Part shown: one piece after another, positions 1 to 12,929 of the stretch
Layout: every line of letters starts with the position of its first letter
Numbering within the stretch: the stretch's first letter is position 1
Source: Halisarca cf. caerulea
Taxonomy: Eukaryota; Porifera; Demospongiae; Chondrillida; Halisarcidae
Direction: 5' to 3'
DNA: 64,000 nt
Assembly (NCBI GenBank): GCA_963170055.1
Contig: CAUJGJ010000037.1
Coordinates: 485,401-549,400, forward strand
Position numbers and translations under genes: made by a program
Notes under the pieces: generated by a model
The model's input: only the letters and a program-made list of their open reading frames with translations
Database searches by the model: none
Told to the model about the DNA's origin: nothing

Positions 1-64
1 ATACACACATACATACATACATGCATACATACATAGATACATAGATACATACATACATATATAT

Positions 65-158
<94 letters not shown>

Positions 159-170
159 ATATATTCATAT
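1..170. repeat. (ACAT)n/(TA)n microsatellite
   Basis: The window opens with imperfect ACAT repeats that pass into about 80 bp of pure TA. This is simple-sequence DNA with no coding potential. Confidence 0.95.
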
Positions 171-555
171 ATGCTAAAAAATGTCTGAGGCAGAAATGGG
201 TCAGCCATATATAAGCCAATTAAACTAATCCAGCCCATGCATGTATGCATCCAGATATTTGCATGTTTTATATGGCCAGGTATTATGCAGGATGATCCTC
301 AATGTCTGTGTCACCAAGAATGCCTCCAATAGAGTCATGTGTTCAAAGCTTCATTGCAAACTGGATAGGCATGCAATTGTGTACTATGCAACTTATTGAT
401 TCAGAAACAATACTTCACAATATTCGAAGAACTTGATAAGCTTTATTTGCTCACGCAAAGAGATAATACCTGTGCTAGTGTTGCTATCAAAATGTACAAA
501 ATGAATTAAATAATTTGAATACAATTGTATTTGTAACAAATACACAGGACAGATG
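171..555. other. 3' flank of HAO-A, no gene seen
   Basis: This AT-rich stretch lies downstream of the HAO-A stop codon on the minus strand. It should hold the 3' UTR and polyadenylation site, but I could not place the cleavage site. No conserved reading frame is visible. Confidence 0.5.
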
Positions 556-3500
556 CTACAGTTTAGAATGGAAATGGCTCTCCTTCACTACCAGCTCCTT
601 AGTGATGCTTGATACAGATGTGCATCCTGCATACATGTAGACAAAACTGTCCCATCAAAGAACAGAAGTTGTGATGAATTTCACACAGCTCAGTTTGGTA
701 GATCAGCGGTGGTTGCAGGATCACAGGGGGGAAGGGTGGGGGGTCGGGTGAGGGGTCCACAACAAAAAGACATTATGATGTATGAGATTGCAAAATCCTA
801 AGACATTTTCTAAGATTTCAAAGATTTCACCTAAGATTTTGGGATAGGATTTCACAAGATTTTGCCTATACAGTAACATTTTCAGCAAGATTTTGCTTAA
901 GATTTCCACAATTCTGGCAAGATTTCATCAGTGATTTTGGAATTTCAGCAGAGATTTCTCAAGTAGGATTTCAAATGAGTACAAACTTAAGGATTTCAGA
1001 TTCAAAAATTCACATGATTGAGGGATTTTATGTGAGATTACAATCGAAGCATACAAGATTTTATGGAGTTACGGAGCCCTCAGGATTGGGGGGTTAGAAT
1101 ATTCTAACTTGCATAATACCAAACACACTCTCTACACACATACACGGAAGGGTGGAATTGGTTAACATTGACTACAATTTTGAGAACCATTTTCCTTTGC
1201 CCATGCACTACTGCTTATTCACCAATAATGAAACAAACACAACTACCATGATGCTAAAGATCACTTAGGGGCTTATTATAGCTACTTGTGACTAACATAT
1301 TGTTTGAAATGACTACATATTATTATATGACTGAAAGCCAACAACTATTTCTTAAGTGAAAAAAGGTATGTTTAAATGCATCTTCCATCATGGACAGAGC
1401 CCAATAATGTTTAAACTTAGTCTCTTGCAGTCGGGGGGGGGGGGGGGGGGGCTGAAGGCCCCTCCCCCGGATCTGCCCTTATAGATACTGACCTGATAAC
1501 ATCATTGCTAAAGAAAACTCGTCCTTCAAGAGTTGTAGAACCTTTTCTACACCTTCTTGGCCCTGAGATACAAAAATCACTATGAGTGACAACATACATA
1601 CAAATCAGGACAAAAAGATAAAATATACTTAGTAGAACTGTAATACTAAAGCATGGCCTCCTTCTTGGCAAACTGCACATTGGTAAACTTAGGGAGACCA
1701 ACCATGGCCAGCTAGCTCACCCACAGGTAAAAAGGGATATGTGAATATGAGGGGGGGGGGGGGGTAAATGCCTCTCCATTTAATCCAGCCCGATTGATTT
1801 GGCTTTACAAGAAAAGCCGAACACACAGTGCCAAACTTTATGGGAGCAAACTAAGAGCTGATTGGAACAGGATGTTTCAATAGAACTCGGTACAACCAAA
1901 TGAACATTATCCCACCGTTATGATCTTCCGAACACAATCTTACCTTGTAAGCCAGTCCCCATAGAACTGGTCGGCCTATGAATACAGCTCGAGCTCCCAA
2001 AGCAAGTGCCTTCAGAACATCAGTGCCACGCCTCACTCCACCGTCCAAGTACACTTCACATTTACCACACACAGCATCCACAATCTCCTTCAGGACTTCT
2101 ATCTGCATGGGAAGAAAACACCATTCACATCACAGCCCTACATATATGCGTTTGTGAAAAACTAACACAATCAAACGTCATGCTATTCTACATGTCTGTT
2201 GATTGACTTACAGTAGCTGGTACACCATCAAGTTGACGTGCTCCATGGTTAGAGACAAGGATTCCCTTCACACCTAACTCCACAGCAATGCGAGCATCCT
2301 CTGCTGTCAGTACACCTTTCACTACCACTGGCAGGGATGTGATGCTCATCAACCAGGTGATGTCCTTCCATGATAACGAAGTGTCCGTCATTCGCTGAGT
2401 ATAGCGTTGTAGTGCAGATCCTGTGCCTTTCTTCGCCCTCTCCTCACTAAGAAGTGATCCAGTACTTTCCATATCGAAATTTGCCAGTGTCAAATGAGAA
2501 GGGAGATCAAATCCAAAGCGGTTGTCATTCAGTCTCTTTCCAACAATTGGTGTGTCGATGGTAACAGCTATAGCCTTGTACCCTGCTGCCTCTGCCCGTT
2601 TTACAAGGCTAGCAGTCAGTGCTCTATCTTTATAGACATACAATTGAAACCATCGCAATCCGTCACCTGACCGCTTTGCGACATCTTCAATTCTCACAGT
2701 AGACCAAGAACTCAGAGTCATGCAAGTATTGTACTTGATACAAGCTTTAAGTCACATAAGATAAAAATAATAAGAACATACATAATATATTAAAGTTTGT
2801 CATGTGTGATATAAATTATTGATATAGTATTTACCTCTAGCAGTAGCTGCCTCCCCTTCAGGATGTGCCATTCGATGCATTGCAGTTGGAGCAACACACA
2901 CAGGGAAACTGATGGTCTCTCCAAGAATGCTTGTAGCTGTGTCTATCTTGGATACATCTCTTAGAAATCGTGGCCTGAATCTGTACCTGCATGTGTATAT
3001 GTATGAAACACTATAGAATGATACGGATCTCCACGTCAAAATATAGTGAAATCACTCTAATACGACCACCATTGTACAAGGAGAATTTAGCCACCAGATT
3101 TGAAAGGTGACTAATGAGATAGGTCCTACACTTCAGTACATGGGCAGTCTCACATAGCCCAGAGGATTGTTCGGTTCAGGAGATGACAAGGTCACCAGAT
3201 AATATAGTCTCCAAAAGGAGGCAAAATAGCGCTTTGGGCAACAACATACTGGTACATGCGTTTTGGGACTAAACCCAATGGTTGAATTTTTCTTTCTAAT
3301 ATCTATGATTTAGACAATGCATAATAACTTACAATGCACTATAAATCACTGAAGGTGAATGTGTTTTGTTAAGTGTGGCGCGTTCATAGAGTGACATCAT
3401 CATCCAGGGCCTTTTACTTAGTGGAGCATTTTTCAGATAGTTACAAAACAATAGACTAATGACATGCAACATGAATAGTAAATACTAACACCAAAGATAA

Positions 3501-4225
3501 AATACACGCAGTAGTTCTGTAGTGTCACAATTAGTCACTGAAGAAATCAGCAGATACGACCAGCTCTATGCTACACAGACAGACTGAGATGAATATTCCC
3601 TGCATGAGATGCTGGCAAGAGTACTCACAAGCAACCATATTGGATTGCACACAGACACCTATAATTGTGAGTATCCATAAAAATTGGTTGATGTTTTTCC
3701 CTAAATCCAGGGATCCATACGTTACAAAATAAATATATGACCATAGGGACCAGTATGACACTCACATGTCATAAATCACAACAAACATCACGTTGTGTCA
3801 TCATGATAGTCATCTAGCCTCACTCAATATAACTCAGGTTATATGTCTTCATATACATACAGTAACTAGACTGTCTACATGGATTTACATCGAGTCACCT
3901 GTGCTGGGAAGAATTGATGTGGTAATCACTATCCCAAACTCGATCCTAAACAAGGATGCCCGAAGCTTAAGTGGCGCAGGTGAACCTGCGCGAGTACGAA
4001 TTCATGCATGCGCTACAGACATTCAAACAAAATCTAGCTCGACTATCTATGCCTATATATGGGGTACTGGAGAACACGGCCTACTCACCTCTTGAAAGCC
4101 TCTACGTTGTCTGTTAGAGTTTGCTCTCCATCGGCTCCAGAAACATAATAGTTGTAAGCATTTCTATCCAGCTTTTGTCTGGCTATAGCAGCTATATCGT
4201 CGATACATACTGGTTCGACTGCCAT
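556..4225 (-). CDS. HAO1-like: 2-hydroxyacid oxidase (glycolate oxidase-like), tandem copy A
   Basis: This is a peroxisomal FMN-dependent oxidase that converts 2-hydroxy acids such as glycolate to 2-oxo acids and H2O2. Six exons join in frame: 4225-4089, 2986-2835, 2744-2212, 2102-1944, 1562-1493 and 626-556. They give 373 residues, the usual family length. The active-site residues of spinach glycolate oxidase are present: Tyr26 in [11 protein letters not shown], Trp110 in LSSWST, QLYVYKD, Lys239 in [12 protein letters not shown], and His263/Arg266 in [10 protein letters not shown]. The FMN phosphate-binding block [18 protein letters not shown] and the IGRP motif follow. The C-terminus SHFHSKL ends in a canonical type 1 peroxisomal signal. 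The ATG of [10 protein letters not shown] is the first in frame. All these residues suggest a short-chain (glycolate-type) enzyme. Its 3' half is nearly identical to copy B; the other exons differ. Confidence 0.93.
752..1085. mobile_element. AAGATTTC-repeat MITE, copy 1
   Basis: This lies in the last intron of HAO-A. It starts with GGGGTCCACAAC and runs through many imperfect AAGATTTC/AAGATTTTG units. It ends near GAGTTACGGAGCCCTCAGG, a decayed inverted copy of the start. Its opening bases match the copy at 5650-6030, but the two sit in different introns, so this is an interspersed element and not a product of the gene duplication. Confidence 0.7.
1433..1451 (+). repeat. G19 homopolymer
   Basis: Nineteen consecutive G lie in HAO-A intron 5. 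A second G14 run is at 1751-1764 in the preceding intron segment. Confidence 0.95.
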
Positions 4226-4522
4226 TGCTCTAGCAACTATGGTTCAAGCGTATATACACTTACATCCACGGCAAGCATTGATGTTCTTTCACTCGAGAGA
4301 TATGGCGCCCGGCGTTCCCCACACTCCACTCTTGCACAAAATATCCCTTGATTCGTGATGTATTGCGTAATTTAAGCTGCAGTATCTATAATATAGCCAA
4401 CACCAAGACCCTATGGTCTAATCCTGGAGCACATGGAATGGTTGTCGTGTAAAATTCACACTTGATTCAATATGTATATTACACTAATTCCACAGTTGCC
4501 AACATATAAGCCCTATAATGTA

Positions 4523-7500
4523 CTAAAGTCTAGAGCGAAAGAAGCTTTCCTTTGCTACCAGTTCTCTTGTAATCCTTGAAACAGATGTACAACCTGCATT
4601 CATGATGGAAGATATACTGCGTTAATACGACAAAGGAAGTGCACTATCTGGTCAAAGGCCACTCGATCCACCTCTGAATCTACACAACTTGATACAGTAA
4701 GTACAGGGTGAACTGACCTGACAGCATCATTGCTAAAGAAAACTCTTCATTCAATATTTGCAGAACCTTTTCTACTCCTTCTTGTCCCTGAAATTGGCAC
4801 ACAAATTGATGGATAAAGCAGTAATTTACAACTTTGAAGAACTTGAATTTGAATACTGGCAAGAGATATGGGTGCAATCAGTGACCTTGCCATGTTGGTA
4901 CTGTATGTACTAGTCTATCATGTGAAACACAAAAGTGCATGTCATGAAGGGAGCAGCTGGAACATTGACCCTTTGGCAATACTGTAACTTCCACTAGCCA
5001 CACTTACTTGTAGTCTACATTTCAGAATCTAACCATCCATGGGCCTCCCACACACTGTTCTATAATTATTGGCATGTACAACACTAACCTATAGGCTTCA
5101 CTATACTGCTAAGACTCCAAGTTAGATAACACATGCCCTGGATTGTGATTCTCAAAGGATTTTAGGGTTTATTCATCCTTGCTTCTGTACACAGGAAATT
5201 ATGAAGTGTATTTCTGGCCAGCAACTACCTACTAGTGTTGACGAATAGATGCTATCCATATGTCTACCTGTTACATACTAGTCTCATGTAGTTAGACCCT
5301 ACTCACCCACACATGGCATGTGGGCGAGTAGGGTCTGGTTCACGAGACTAGCTACATACTACAGTACTGTGGAATCTCAAGCTCATTATAACAAATCCCA
5401 GGGGACACTGAAATATAATATATACACTATTACATATAAATTATACAAAATTAATGTCAGAAATTCATTATAACCAGTTAAACTTTCTGTGTAAAATACT
5501 AAACTATGTCACATGAATTTATGCAAAAATTCACTGCATGTAAGAGACTTAGTGTTCTTTTGTATACTGCAGTGTTTCCAATGCAAATATCAAGTCAACA
5601 CAATAGCCAGAGAGACAGCAGTGTCCTGTGATAAAATCCAACCATTCAACTAGCCCAAGGGGTCCACAACTAGGCAATATGACGTACGAAATTCTGCAAT
5701 CCCACTGAGATTGCACAAGATTTCAAAGATTGCACTAAGATTGCAAAGATTTTGGAATAAGATTTCGCAAGATTTTGCCTAGCGAGATTTCAAGATTTCA
5801 AGACTTCGCCTGAGATTTCCAGATTTAAGATAAAATTTCAGGGTTTCAGGCAAGATTTCAAGATTTTGTTAGTGATTTTGGGATTTCAGCTAAGATTTCT
5901 CACAGGATTTCAAATGCATACAAGGGATTGCAGATTTCAAGATTGCACCACAAGATTTCAGGATTTCACTTGCATGAGATTTCACTCGATGTGTACGAGA
6001 TTGCACCAAGTTGTGGACCTCTCGGACTAGCCACACAATGTCATACAATACATTTAAAGTGATACACATCTAGTGCAGTGTAACTTCCTTGCATGGTGGA
6101 GGATTTTAATACTTTCTTATGTACCTTGTAAGCCAGTCCCCATAGAACTGGTCGGCCTATGAATACAGCTCGAGCTCCCAAAGCAAGTGCCTTCAGAACA
6201 TCAGTGCCACGTCTCACTCCACCGTCCAAGTACACTTCACATTTTCCACACACAGCATCCACAATCTCCTTCAGGACTTCTATCTGCATAGGAAGAAAAC
6301 ACCACTCATTATACATCATTCAATCAATCAACCAATCATTATTTAATGTGCACACAATGTCATGTTCATGTACAGATACTAGAGCAATGAGATACCCAAT
6401 GAGGCCGGCAAAAAGTCAGAATAGAGCAGAACATTGACTCTTAGTCAGATTAGTTGAAGCGGGCTCACTACATTATAAATAACGTTCTATTAATCTTGCG
6501 ATCTTTGCAAGCTTGGTCCTTAATCATAGCAACCTTTCCATCTGTATTTAAATTAATCATTGAATTCACTACTCAGTTCACAAGCATGTGCAATATATAT
6601 ATATATATAAATATATATATATACTGCATGTATAGATGCTAATTTTCGTAGGGCATGCACAAACTTGGTTATACTCGCAATTTTATTATTTTTGCGAATG
6701 GACCAGTCCCTATCATATGTATTAGATTTAATTTAATAGAATATGCTTGTATTTAATGAAATTTTTGCAATGGAATTTTTGTGAATGTATTTTCCTTCAT
6801 GAAATTTGTGAAGAAAAGTCCTGTGAAAATTAGTGCCTACATACAATACATGAAAACCACTTGGTCTAACACATTGTCAATCAAACGTCATGTAATTCTG
6901 TATGCTCACTGATTGACTTACGGTGGCTGGTACACCATCAAGTTGACGTGCTCCATGGTTAGAGACTAGGATTCCCTTCACACCTAACTCCACAGCAATG
7001 CGAGCATCCTCTGCTGTCAGTACGCCTTTCACTACCACTGGCAGGGATGTGATGCTCATCAACCAGGTGATGTCTTTCCATGAAAGGGAACTGTCAACAA
7101 ATGCTTTACTCAGTCTGTCTAGTAAGGAACTCTTCTCCTCTTCAGTACTTTCTTTACTTGGTTTGTCCCGAGGATGGGTGTCAGTGTAGTTGGCGAGAGT
7201 CAAATGAGGGGGAAGGTTAAATTTGTATCTCATAGTGCCAAGTCTTTTCCCAACTGCTGGAGCATCTATTGTTACAACAAGAGCTTTGTACCCACTTGTT
7301 TCAGCACGTCTAATTAGACTTGTTACCAATTCTCGATCCTCAGACACATAAAGCTGGAACCAGTGCAGACCTCCTTTTGATGCCCTTGCTACCTGTTCAA
7401 TGCTTGTGGTAGAAGAAGAACTCAGTACCATACATGTGCCATGGAGGGTGCATGCTGAACACAAAGGAAGAATAATTCTAAAAGTGAGAAGAACATATAA

Positions 7501-9409
7501 TAGAGACTACTATCAACAACAATCCAGCATACCTCTAACAGTGGCTGCCTCTCCATCAGGGTGTGCAACACACTGCAAGGAGGTAGGGGACACGCAGACT
7601 GGGAAGCTGATAGGCTGATCAAGGAGAGTAGTAGTAGTTGTTATTTTTGACACATTGCACAAGACTCGAGGTTGCAGTCTGTACCTGCAAGCATGGGAAA
7701 TATATTTGACCCAAACAAACATGTGATAATATATCACATCATTATGGAGTACACGTGACACAAAAACAAAATGGCCACATATATATTTTGGTACACAAAA
7801 TTGCGCTAAAGAGTGGCTTTCAGTACATTGTTATTTAGACTCAATTGTGGTTGTAGTTACAGACTATCTACTGTATGTTAAAATGCATATAATTATAGTT
7901 ATTAACTATTAATCCCTTCTATATATATATCAGCTAATCATGGTTAATATGAATGGGGAACCTACATCATGGAAACCCAACATTGCATGAAAAACATAAA
8001 AATTAAAGCAAATTATACATACTGTTAGAGAACTACGGCTAGAGCATAGAAATAAACATAATTTTTAGCTGCTACATAAAGCAAACCAATGAATCATACA
8101 AGGGCTTGAATGACTGATACACAGTGTTCTAGCCAGAAAAAATTCACAGTGCGGAGCATCACTCGTAAACGGTACCATTCTTTTATTTCATGTTGTGCCC
8201 CTTACAAGCTGAACACAACAATCCAACCACTGTTGTCCCAGCAACGCTATAAATTGGAATATGCCATGGGAGATCCTCTTTCCATACTACATTGTGCCCA
8301 ACACAAATAATGTTTTTTTGCTTCTGAATCTATTCTACTCAGCGTGGTGGATCTGACACACAGCGTGGTGCTGCACCACAGTACCATGCTTTAGTGAGAA
8401 CACTGGATACAAGTTGCATGCCATACATAACTACTACGACAGTGAAAATGATCAGTGATTTAATGACATACAGATATATATCAGATCATTATTAAATTCA
8501 GTCGGGAAAAGAATTTTGATGGATCCGAATGCAGAATAATGCTACATTTAGCATGTAGTATTAGGTAGTCTATACTGTCACACCTGGTTTACCCAACACT
8601 GGTTTAATTATCCTCTTTTATCCCAAACTACGCTGTGAATCACCATCACTACTCTGCATGTGTGCAATTCACCCCGATTTATCCAACACCTGGTTTATCT
8701 GACACAAATTATAAAGAACAGATACTCTGACTGTATATGGTCAGATAAATGAGGGCCCACTGCATACTTTTGATGCAGATATTTCAAATAATAATCATTA
8801 TAATTTCCGGCTTGGCAAATTTGTAATGTCAAGGTTCTTTGATGACAATAACTGTGTTACTTTGACATTCCTACAGTTGCTGCCTACCACCATAGACACA
8901 GCTGTTCACAAGACGGAATAAATTATTAATCCTTGAACAAATTAATGCAATTAACCATTGAATCAGATGTAAACTGTACTCAGTGGTATGCAATCATAGA
9001 TGATGATGCATTAATGCAGAACTTATTGTTAGCTGAGTGTAGGGCAAAGTGGAGTAACTTGTAACTGGAGAATAAAGGCAGTGCACGCGGCAGCAGCACT
9101 GAGTGACAGGCTTTGTTCTCCATTGGTGTGGTCTTAGCAATGACAAGTATGACTAGACAGCTTGGCTGTAGGAAAATATATCGACCCTGTTCCAAGTTAC
9201 CCCGCTTTATTATACTCTTTTGGACAGCACAGTTAGAAGCACACTGCTTAGCACCTTCCAAACGCTTCCACGTTGTCTCTGAGCGTCTGCTCGCCATCAG
9301 CTCCTGAGGCAATGAAGTGATAGGTGTTTCTATCTACCTTACGTTTTGCTATTTCCACAATGTCATCAATGCAGACCGGGTCAATAGCAGCACTCAAAGT
9401 ATTCGTCAT
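4523..9409 (-). CDS. 2-hydroxyacid oxidase, tandem copy B (HAO2-like active site)
   Basis: This is the second tandem FMN-dependent 2-hydroxyacid oxidase. Exons are 9409-9255, 7684-7533, 7454-6922, 6283-6125, 4787-4718 and 4593-4523. Lengths are 155/152/533/159/70/71, against 137/152/533/159/70/71 in copy A, and they encode 379 residues. Catalytic Lys, His269 and Arg272 ([10 protein letters not shown]) and the FMN phosphate-binding block are intact. Two substrate-pocket residues differ from copy A and from glycolate oxidase. The Tyr is Phe32 ([11 protein letters not shown]) and the Trp is Ser116 (LSSSST). The C-terminus SFFRSRL ends in SRL, an accepted PTS1 variant and the ending of human HAO2 as I recall it. 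I infer a peroxisomal oxidase for longer-chain or bulkier 2-hydroxy acids. The start ATG ([10 protein letters not shown]) is the only one upstream of the conserved core in this exon. Confidence 0.92.
5277..5351. repeat. Hairpin, about 35-bp arms
   Basis: ACTAGTCTC...GACCCTACTC is followed almost at once by its reverse complement GAGTAGGGTC...GAGACTAG. The loop is very short. It lies in intron 4 of HAO-B and is probably a fold-back or MITE remnant. Confidence 0.8.
5650..6030. mobile_element. AAGATTTC-repeat MITE, copy 2, with 22-bp TIRs
   Basis: The left end CTAGCCCAAGGGGTCCACAA and the reverse complement of the right end, CTAGTCCGAGAGGTCCACAA, match at 22 positions with about three mismatches. 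The interior is a run of degenerate AAGATTTC units and has no ORF. It sits in intron 4 of HAO-B. This is the better preserved of two copies in the window. Confidence 0.8.
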
Positions 9410-9919
9410 TTGTGTTCGGAGAGTCCTTATAGGCACGCGGAGTTGTCTAATCTCTCCGGCGTGGCCAGCAAGATTCCCTATGACACCGGGCAGCCCCTTT
9501 TCCTTAATCCCGTCCTACTAGAAACAGAAAGGATCTGGTGTCAAACGACACTTTTTCTGTTGCAGATATTCACACCGACTTTTCTGCTTGCCTTAGATAG
9601 GTCTACTGTAGTATCTAAGAGAAAGTGGGCGTAGTGTAAAGCTCGTATAAAGTAGTCTCGGAATCAGAGACTACTTTATAGTCCGAGACTAGGTATAAAG
9701 TGGGGTAATTCGGGACAGCTGATTAGAAGCAGAGTCAACAACTTGCAGGCCTTATTCTTCTCAGTTATCTATGGGAATTGAGGATTCAACTTTGTGACAA
9801 ATATGGCTAGTCAGCGTAGCTGTATGCTGTAAAACTCGGCTGTAACCCTCCAGTGATCCGTTTTGTCCCACGTGCAGGCTTGATCACGCGCATACACGCC
9901 TTGTCCGCGTGCCTCGAAA
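9410..9919. promoter_or_regulatory. Divergent promoter region HAO-B / RRS1
   Basis: About 510 bp separate the start codons of HAO-B (minus) and RRS1 (plus), so they must share or pack their promoters here. A 13-bp-arm palindrome, ATAAAGTAGTCTC / GAGACTACTTTAT, lies at 9647-9679. The part next to RRS1 (9850-9920) is noticeably richer in CpG than the surroundings. No TATA box could be assigned. Confidence 0.5.
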
Positions 9920-12836
9920 ATGGCCGATGTAGAATCGATTTTGCGGGCTCAGAAAGAAAAGTATAAATCTGTTGAAGTAAAGAAGGACATTGGTATTCAT
10001 CTAGATGTTGGAAATTTAATGGTGTCTGATGTTAATTTGATTGATAACGACATTTTTAAGTGAGTTGTCACTATACTTAGCAGTTTTGTTATTGCTGATC
10101 CTACAACCTCAATTTTTTTATGCATACTATCCTGTATATTGGCATTAAATGCATTTTTTAACACTGCAGTCATGGTAAAATCTAAAGCAGATCTGTTATG
10201 CTATATCGACACAGAGTGCATGCTACATGATATGCCTGGTCCGTTTCTGTTTATACATTATTGTTCTGAATCGAATCATGAAGCAATTGTGATACAAAAC
10301 GAGGACTCGAACTGTAAGTATAGAGTATCTATGCTTGGACACAGGGTCGCATGGCGCATGGCTTGGTTTGCCTGCAATGTTACACCTGGTTCCTGGCAAG
10401 GCAAAGTGAAAGCAAAGTGATCAGGCTTCGGACACAGGGTTATTTTTCCCCTGCCTGGCTGGAGAGAGTAACATTATGCATACCAAAAACTGTTTGGTGA
10501 CATGATTTCTCCCTGTTGTTTCATTGTGGAGGGCTATGTAATGATCCACTGTAATACTTTATGCTTACTACCTCAATGCTACTGGCAAGATTCCCATCAC
10601 AGTATCTGAATTTACCTGGAACATGTTTGACTGGAGCTCAGGTTTGCATGATGGACGTGTATAGATTGAGCTCCTTTTTACTTTTTGTGTGTAGAAGAGA
10701 TACAGACTCGTATTTGAAGGATGTCACAAGGGATAACATACAGTTATTAGTGAATGAAGTATGGAAGGTAACATTGTTTGTGCAACTCACCGAATGTCTC
10801 CACAAGCCCCTTGTTCAAGCGGTGTATGCATACATCATGTCCATGTTTTAGCACTATATACCATACCCTATGTTGTGTGTCATGCTGTGTACTTTAAGAA
10901 CGATAGACATATTGTGTTCTTTCTATCCCTGTTCTCTGAATACTGTATAAGTTGTGTATGTTTGTATTCTGATTTACTGTAGTTACCAACGGAAAGGGTT
11001 GATGAGGTTGTTTTAGGTCTGGTGAGTTGGATCTTTGCTTTGTTGCAGCTAGTGTTCACCAGCTAGTGTTCGTCTTTGTTACAGCTAGACTAAGTGTTCC
11101 ATCTGTGTGTTTCAAGTACAAAATATTATGATAGCATGCATCTCTCTACATATGTGTAGATTCCACCACCTACAACAATACTACCTAGAGAAAAACCTGT
11201 AAGCTGCAATATGTTTGCGAGTGTACTCTTTCAATTGTCTCTATGTTGTCTCCTTTTGTATTCATTTGTATTCATTTGTGATGAAACACTAGGTACCGAA
11301 GCCAAAGCCTCCAACTAAATGGGAATTGTATGTAAAGAAAAAGGTCAGGGTTCAAAGCACTTTGTAAGATGTGCTGCATGAAATGTGTCACTTTTGTGAT
11401 TGTCTGTCAGCATCCAAGTGTGTTATTTCAGTTTCCACTTGATTCCTTGTTACTACATGATGTAGGGAATTCAAAAAAAGAAAAGATCAAGAATGGTATT
11501 TGATGAAAAGTCAGGGGTGCGTAAGTGGATAGCTGCAGCATATTTAGCAACAATTTTTATGATCCTTTGCCTTTCACGAGTCTATCTCTCCTGACCAGGA
11601 ATGGAAACCTCGATGGGGTTACAAGCGCATCAGCGATTCTAAAGAGGACTGGCTACTGGAAGTCCCCAGCAATGCTGGTATGCTCATGGACCTTGTTGTC
11701 TCAAGGGAATTGATGCGTTTATGATAATCACTCATTCTGTGGTTGTATAAAGGTGTACCAAAACTCACAGATGTAGTATTTTCAAAGATGCAAGCATAGT
11801 TAGTCACTCAGTTGGGAAAAGACACATATATGTGTACGTAGTTTGGTTTCTGGGGGTTTTTCACTCACAGAAGAATTCCTTTTATCTTTTGCACTTGTTT
11901 GGGATACTTGGTGGGCTGAGCTCAGATGTAGAAATTTGTTTCCAACATGCACACGTTGTGTAAAAATGTTTGTATCAGTGGTGGTTACTGTACTTTGGTT
12001 TGGAGTTTGTATGTGCATAGTATCACTATGTGAGTTTTTAGGAGTGTTGCACTGATACAAAATTATCTTATGTTTCAATAGTTAGTGACTGTAGTTGTTT
12101 GATATTGGTAGAATAAATTGATTTGTTTCTCGTGAACAGGAGACAATGATGTGAAACAAATTGATAGTATGATTCTCTAGTTGGAATATTGTGTGTACTT
12201 TATTGTGGTGGTGGTAATATTGGGCTGTATTGAGATGTACAGTTGCAGATTCAGATTCAGTCAATTGTAGCATAATTTGAAGCCTTGAAAGTCTCAATAC
12301 CAATTAATGCAAGGGAATCAAATTACCCTAAACCAAGGCCAAGCTAGCGTGATGATCATTCAGCTCCTTTCAATTGTGTCAGTTTGTGTTTTGTTGTAGT
12401 GCAAAGTGCATATGTAATAGATTTTGTCTTGTTCTTTCTTGCAGATCCCTTTGAGGACCAATTTGAGAAGAAGCAGAAGGACAAGAAGGAACGTGTAGCC
12501 AAGAATGAATATCAGAGGCTAAGGAATATAGCTAGGCATGAGAAGGGAATCAGACTACAAGGTACCCATCCTTTAGCCAATTTTGTAATATATTGTAAAC
12601 AGCTATTATAGGTGTGCTAGGGTTGTATATAGGTGGTACAGCTATCCTACATGCACTTGCTCACTTATATATTTATGTACATATGTGTACATGTACACAT
12701 TTAAAGTTAAAAGAATTGGTCAGATTTAGGAAATTTCAGAAGTGCAGTCTGTTGGAAATATTAAACATACACACACACACACACACGCACACACACACAC
12801 ACATACACACACACACACACACTCACACACACACAC

Positions 12837-12929
<93 letters not shown>

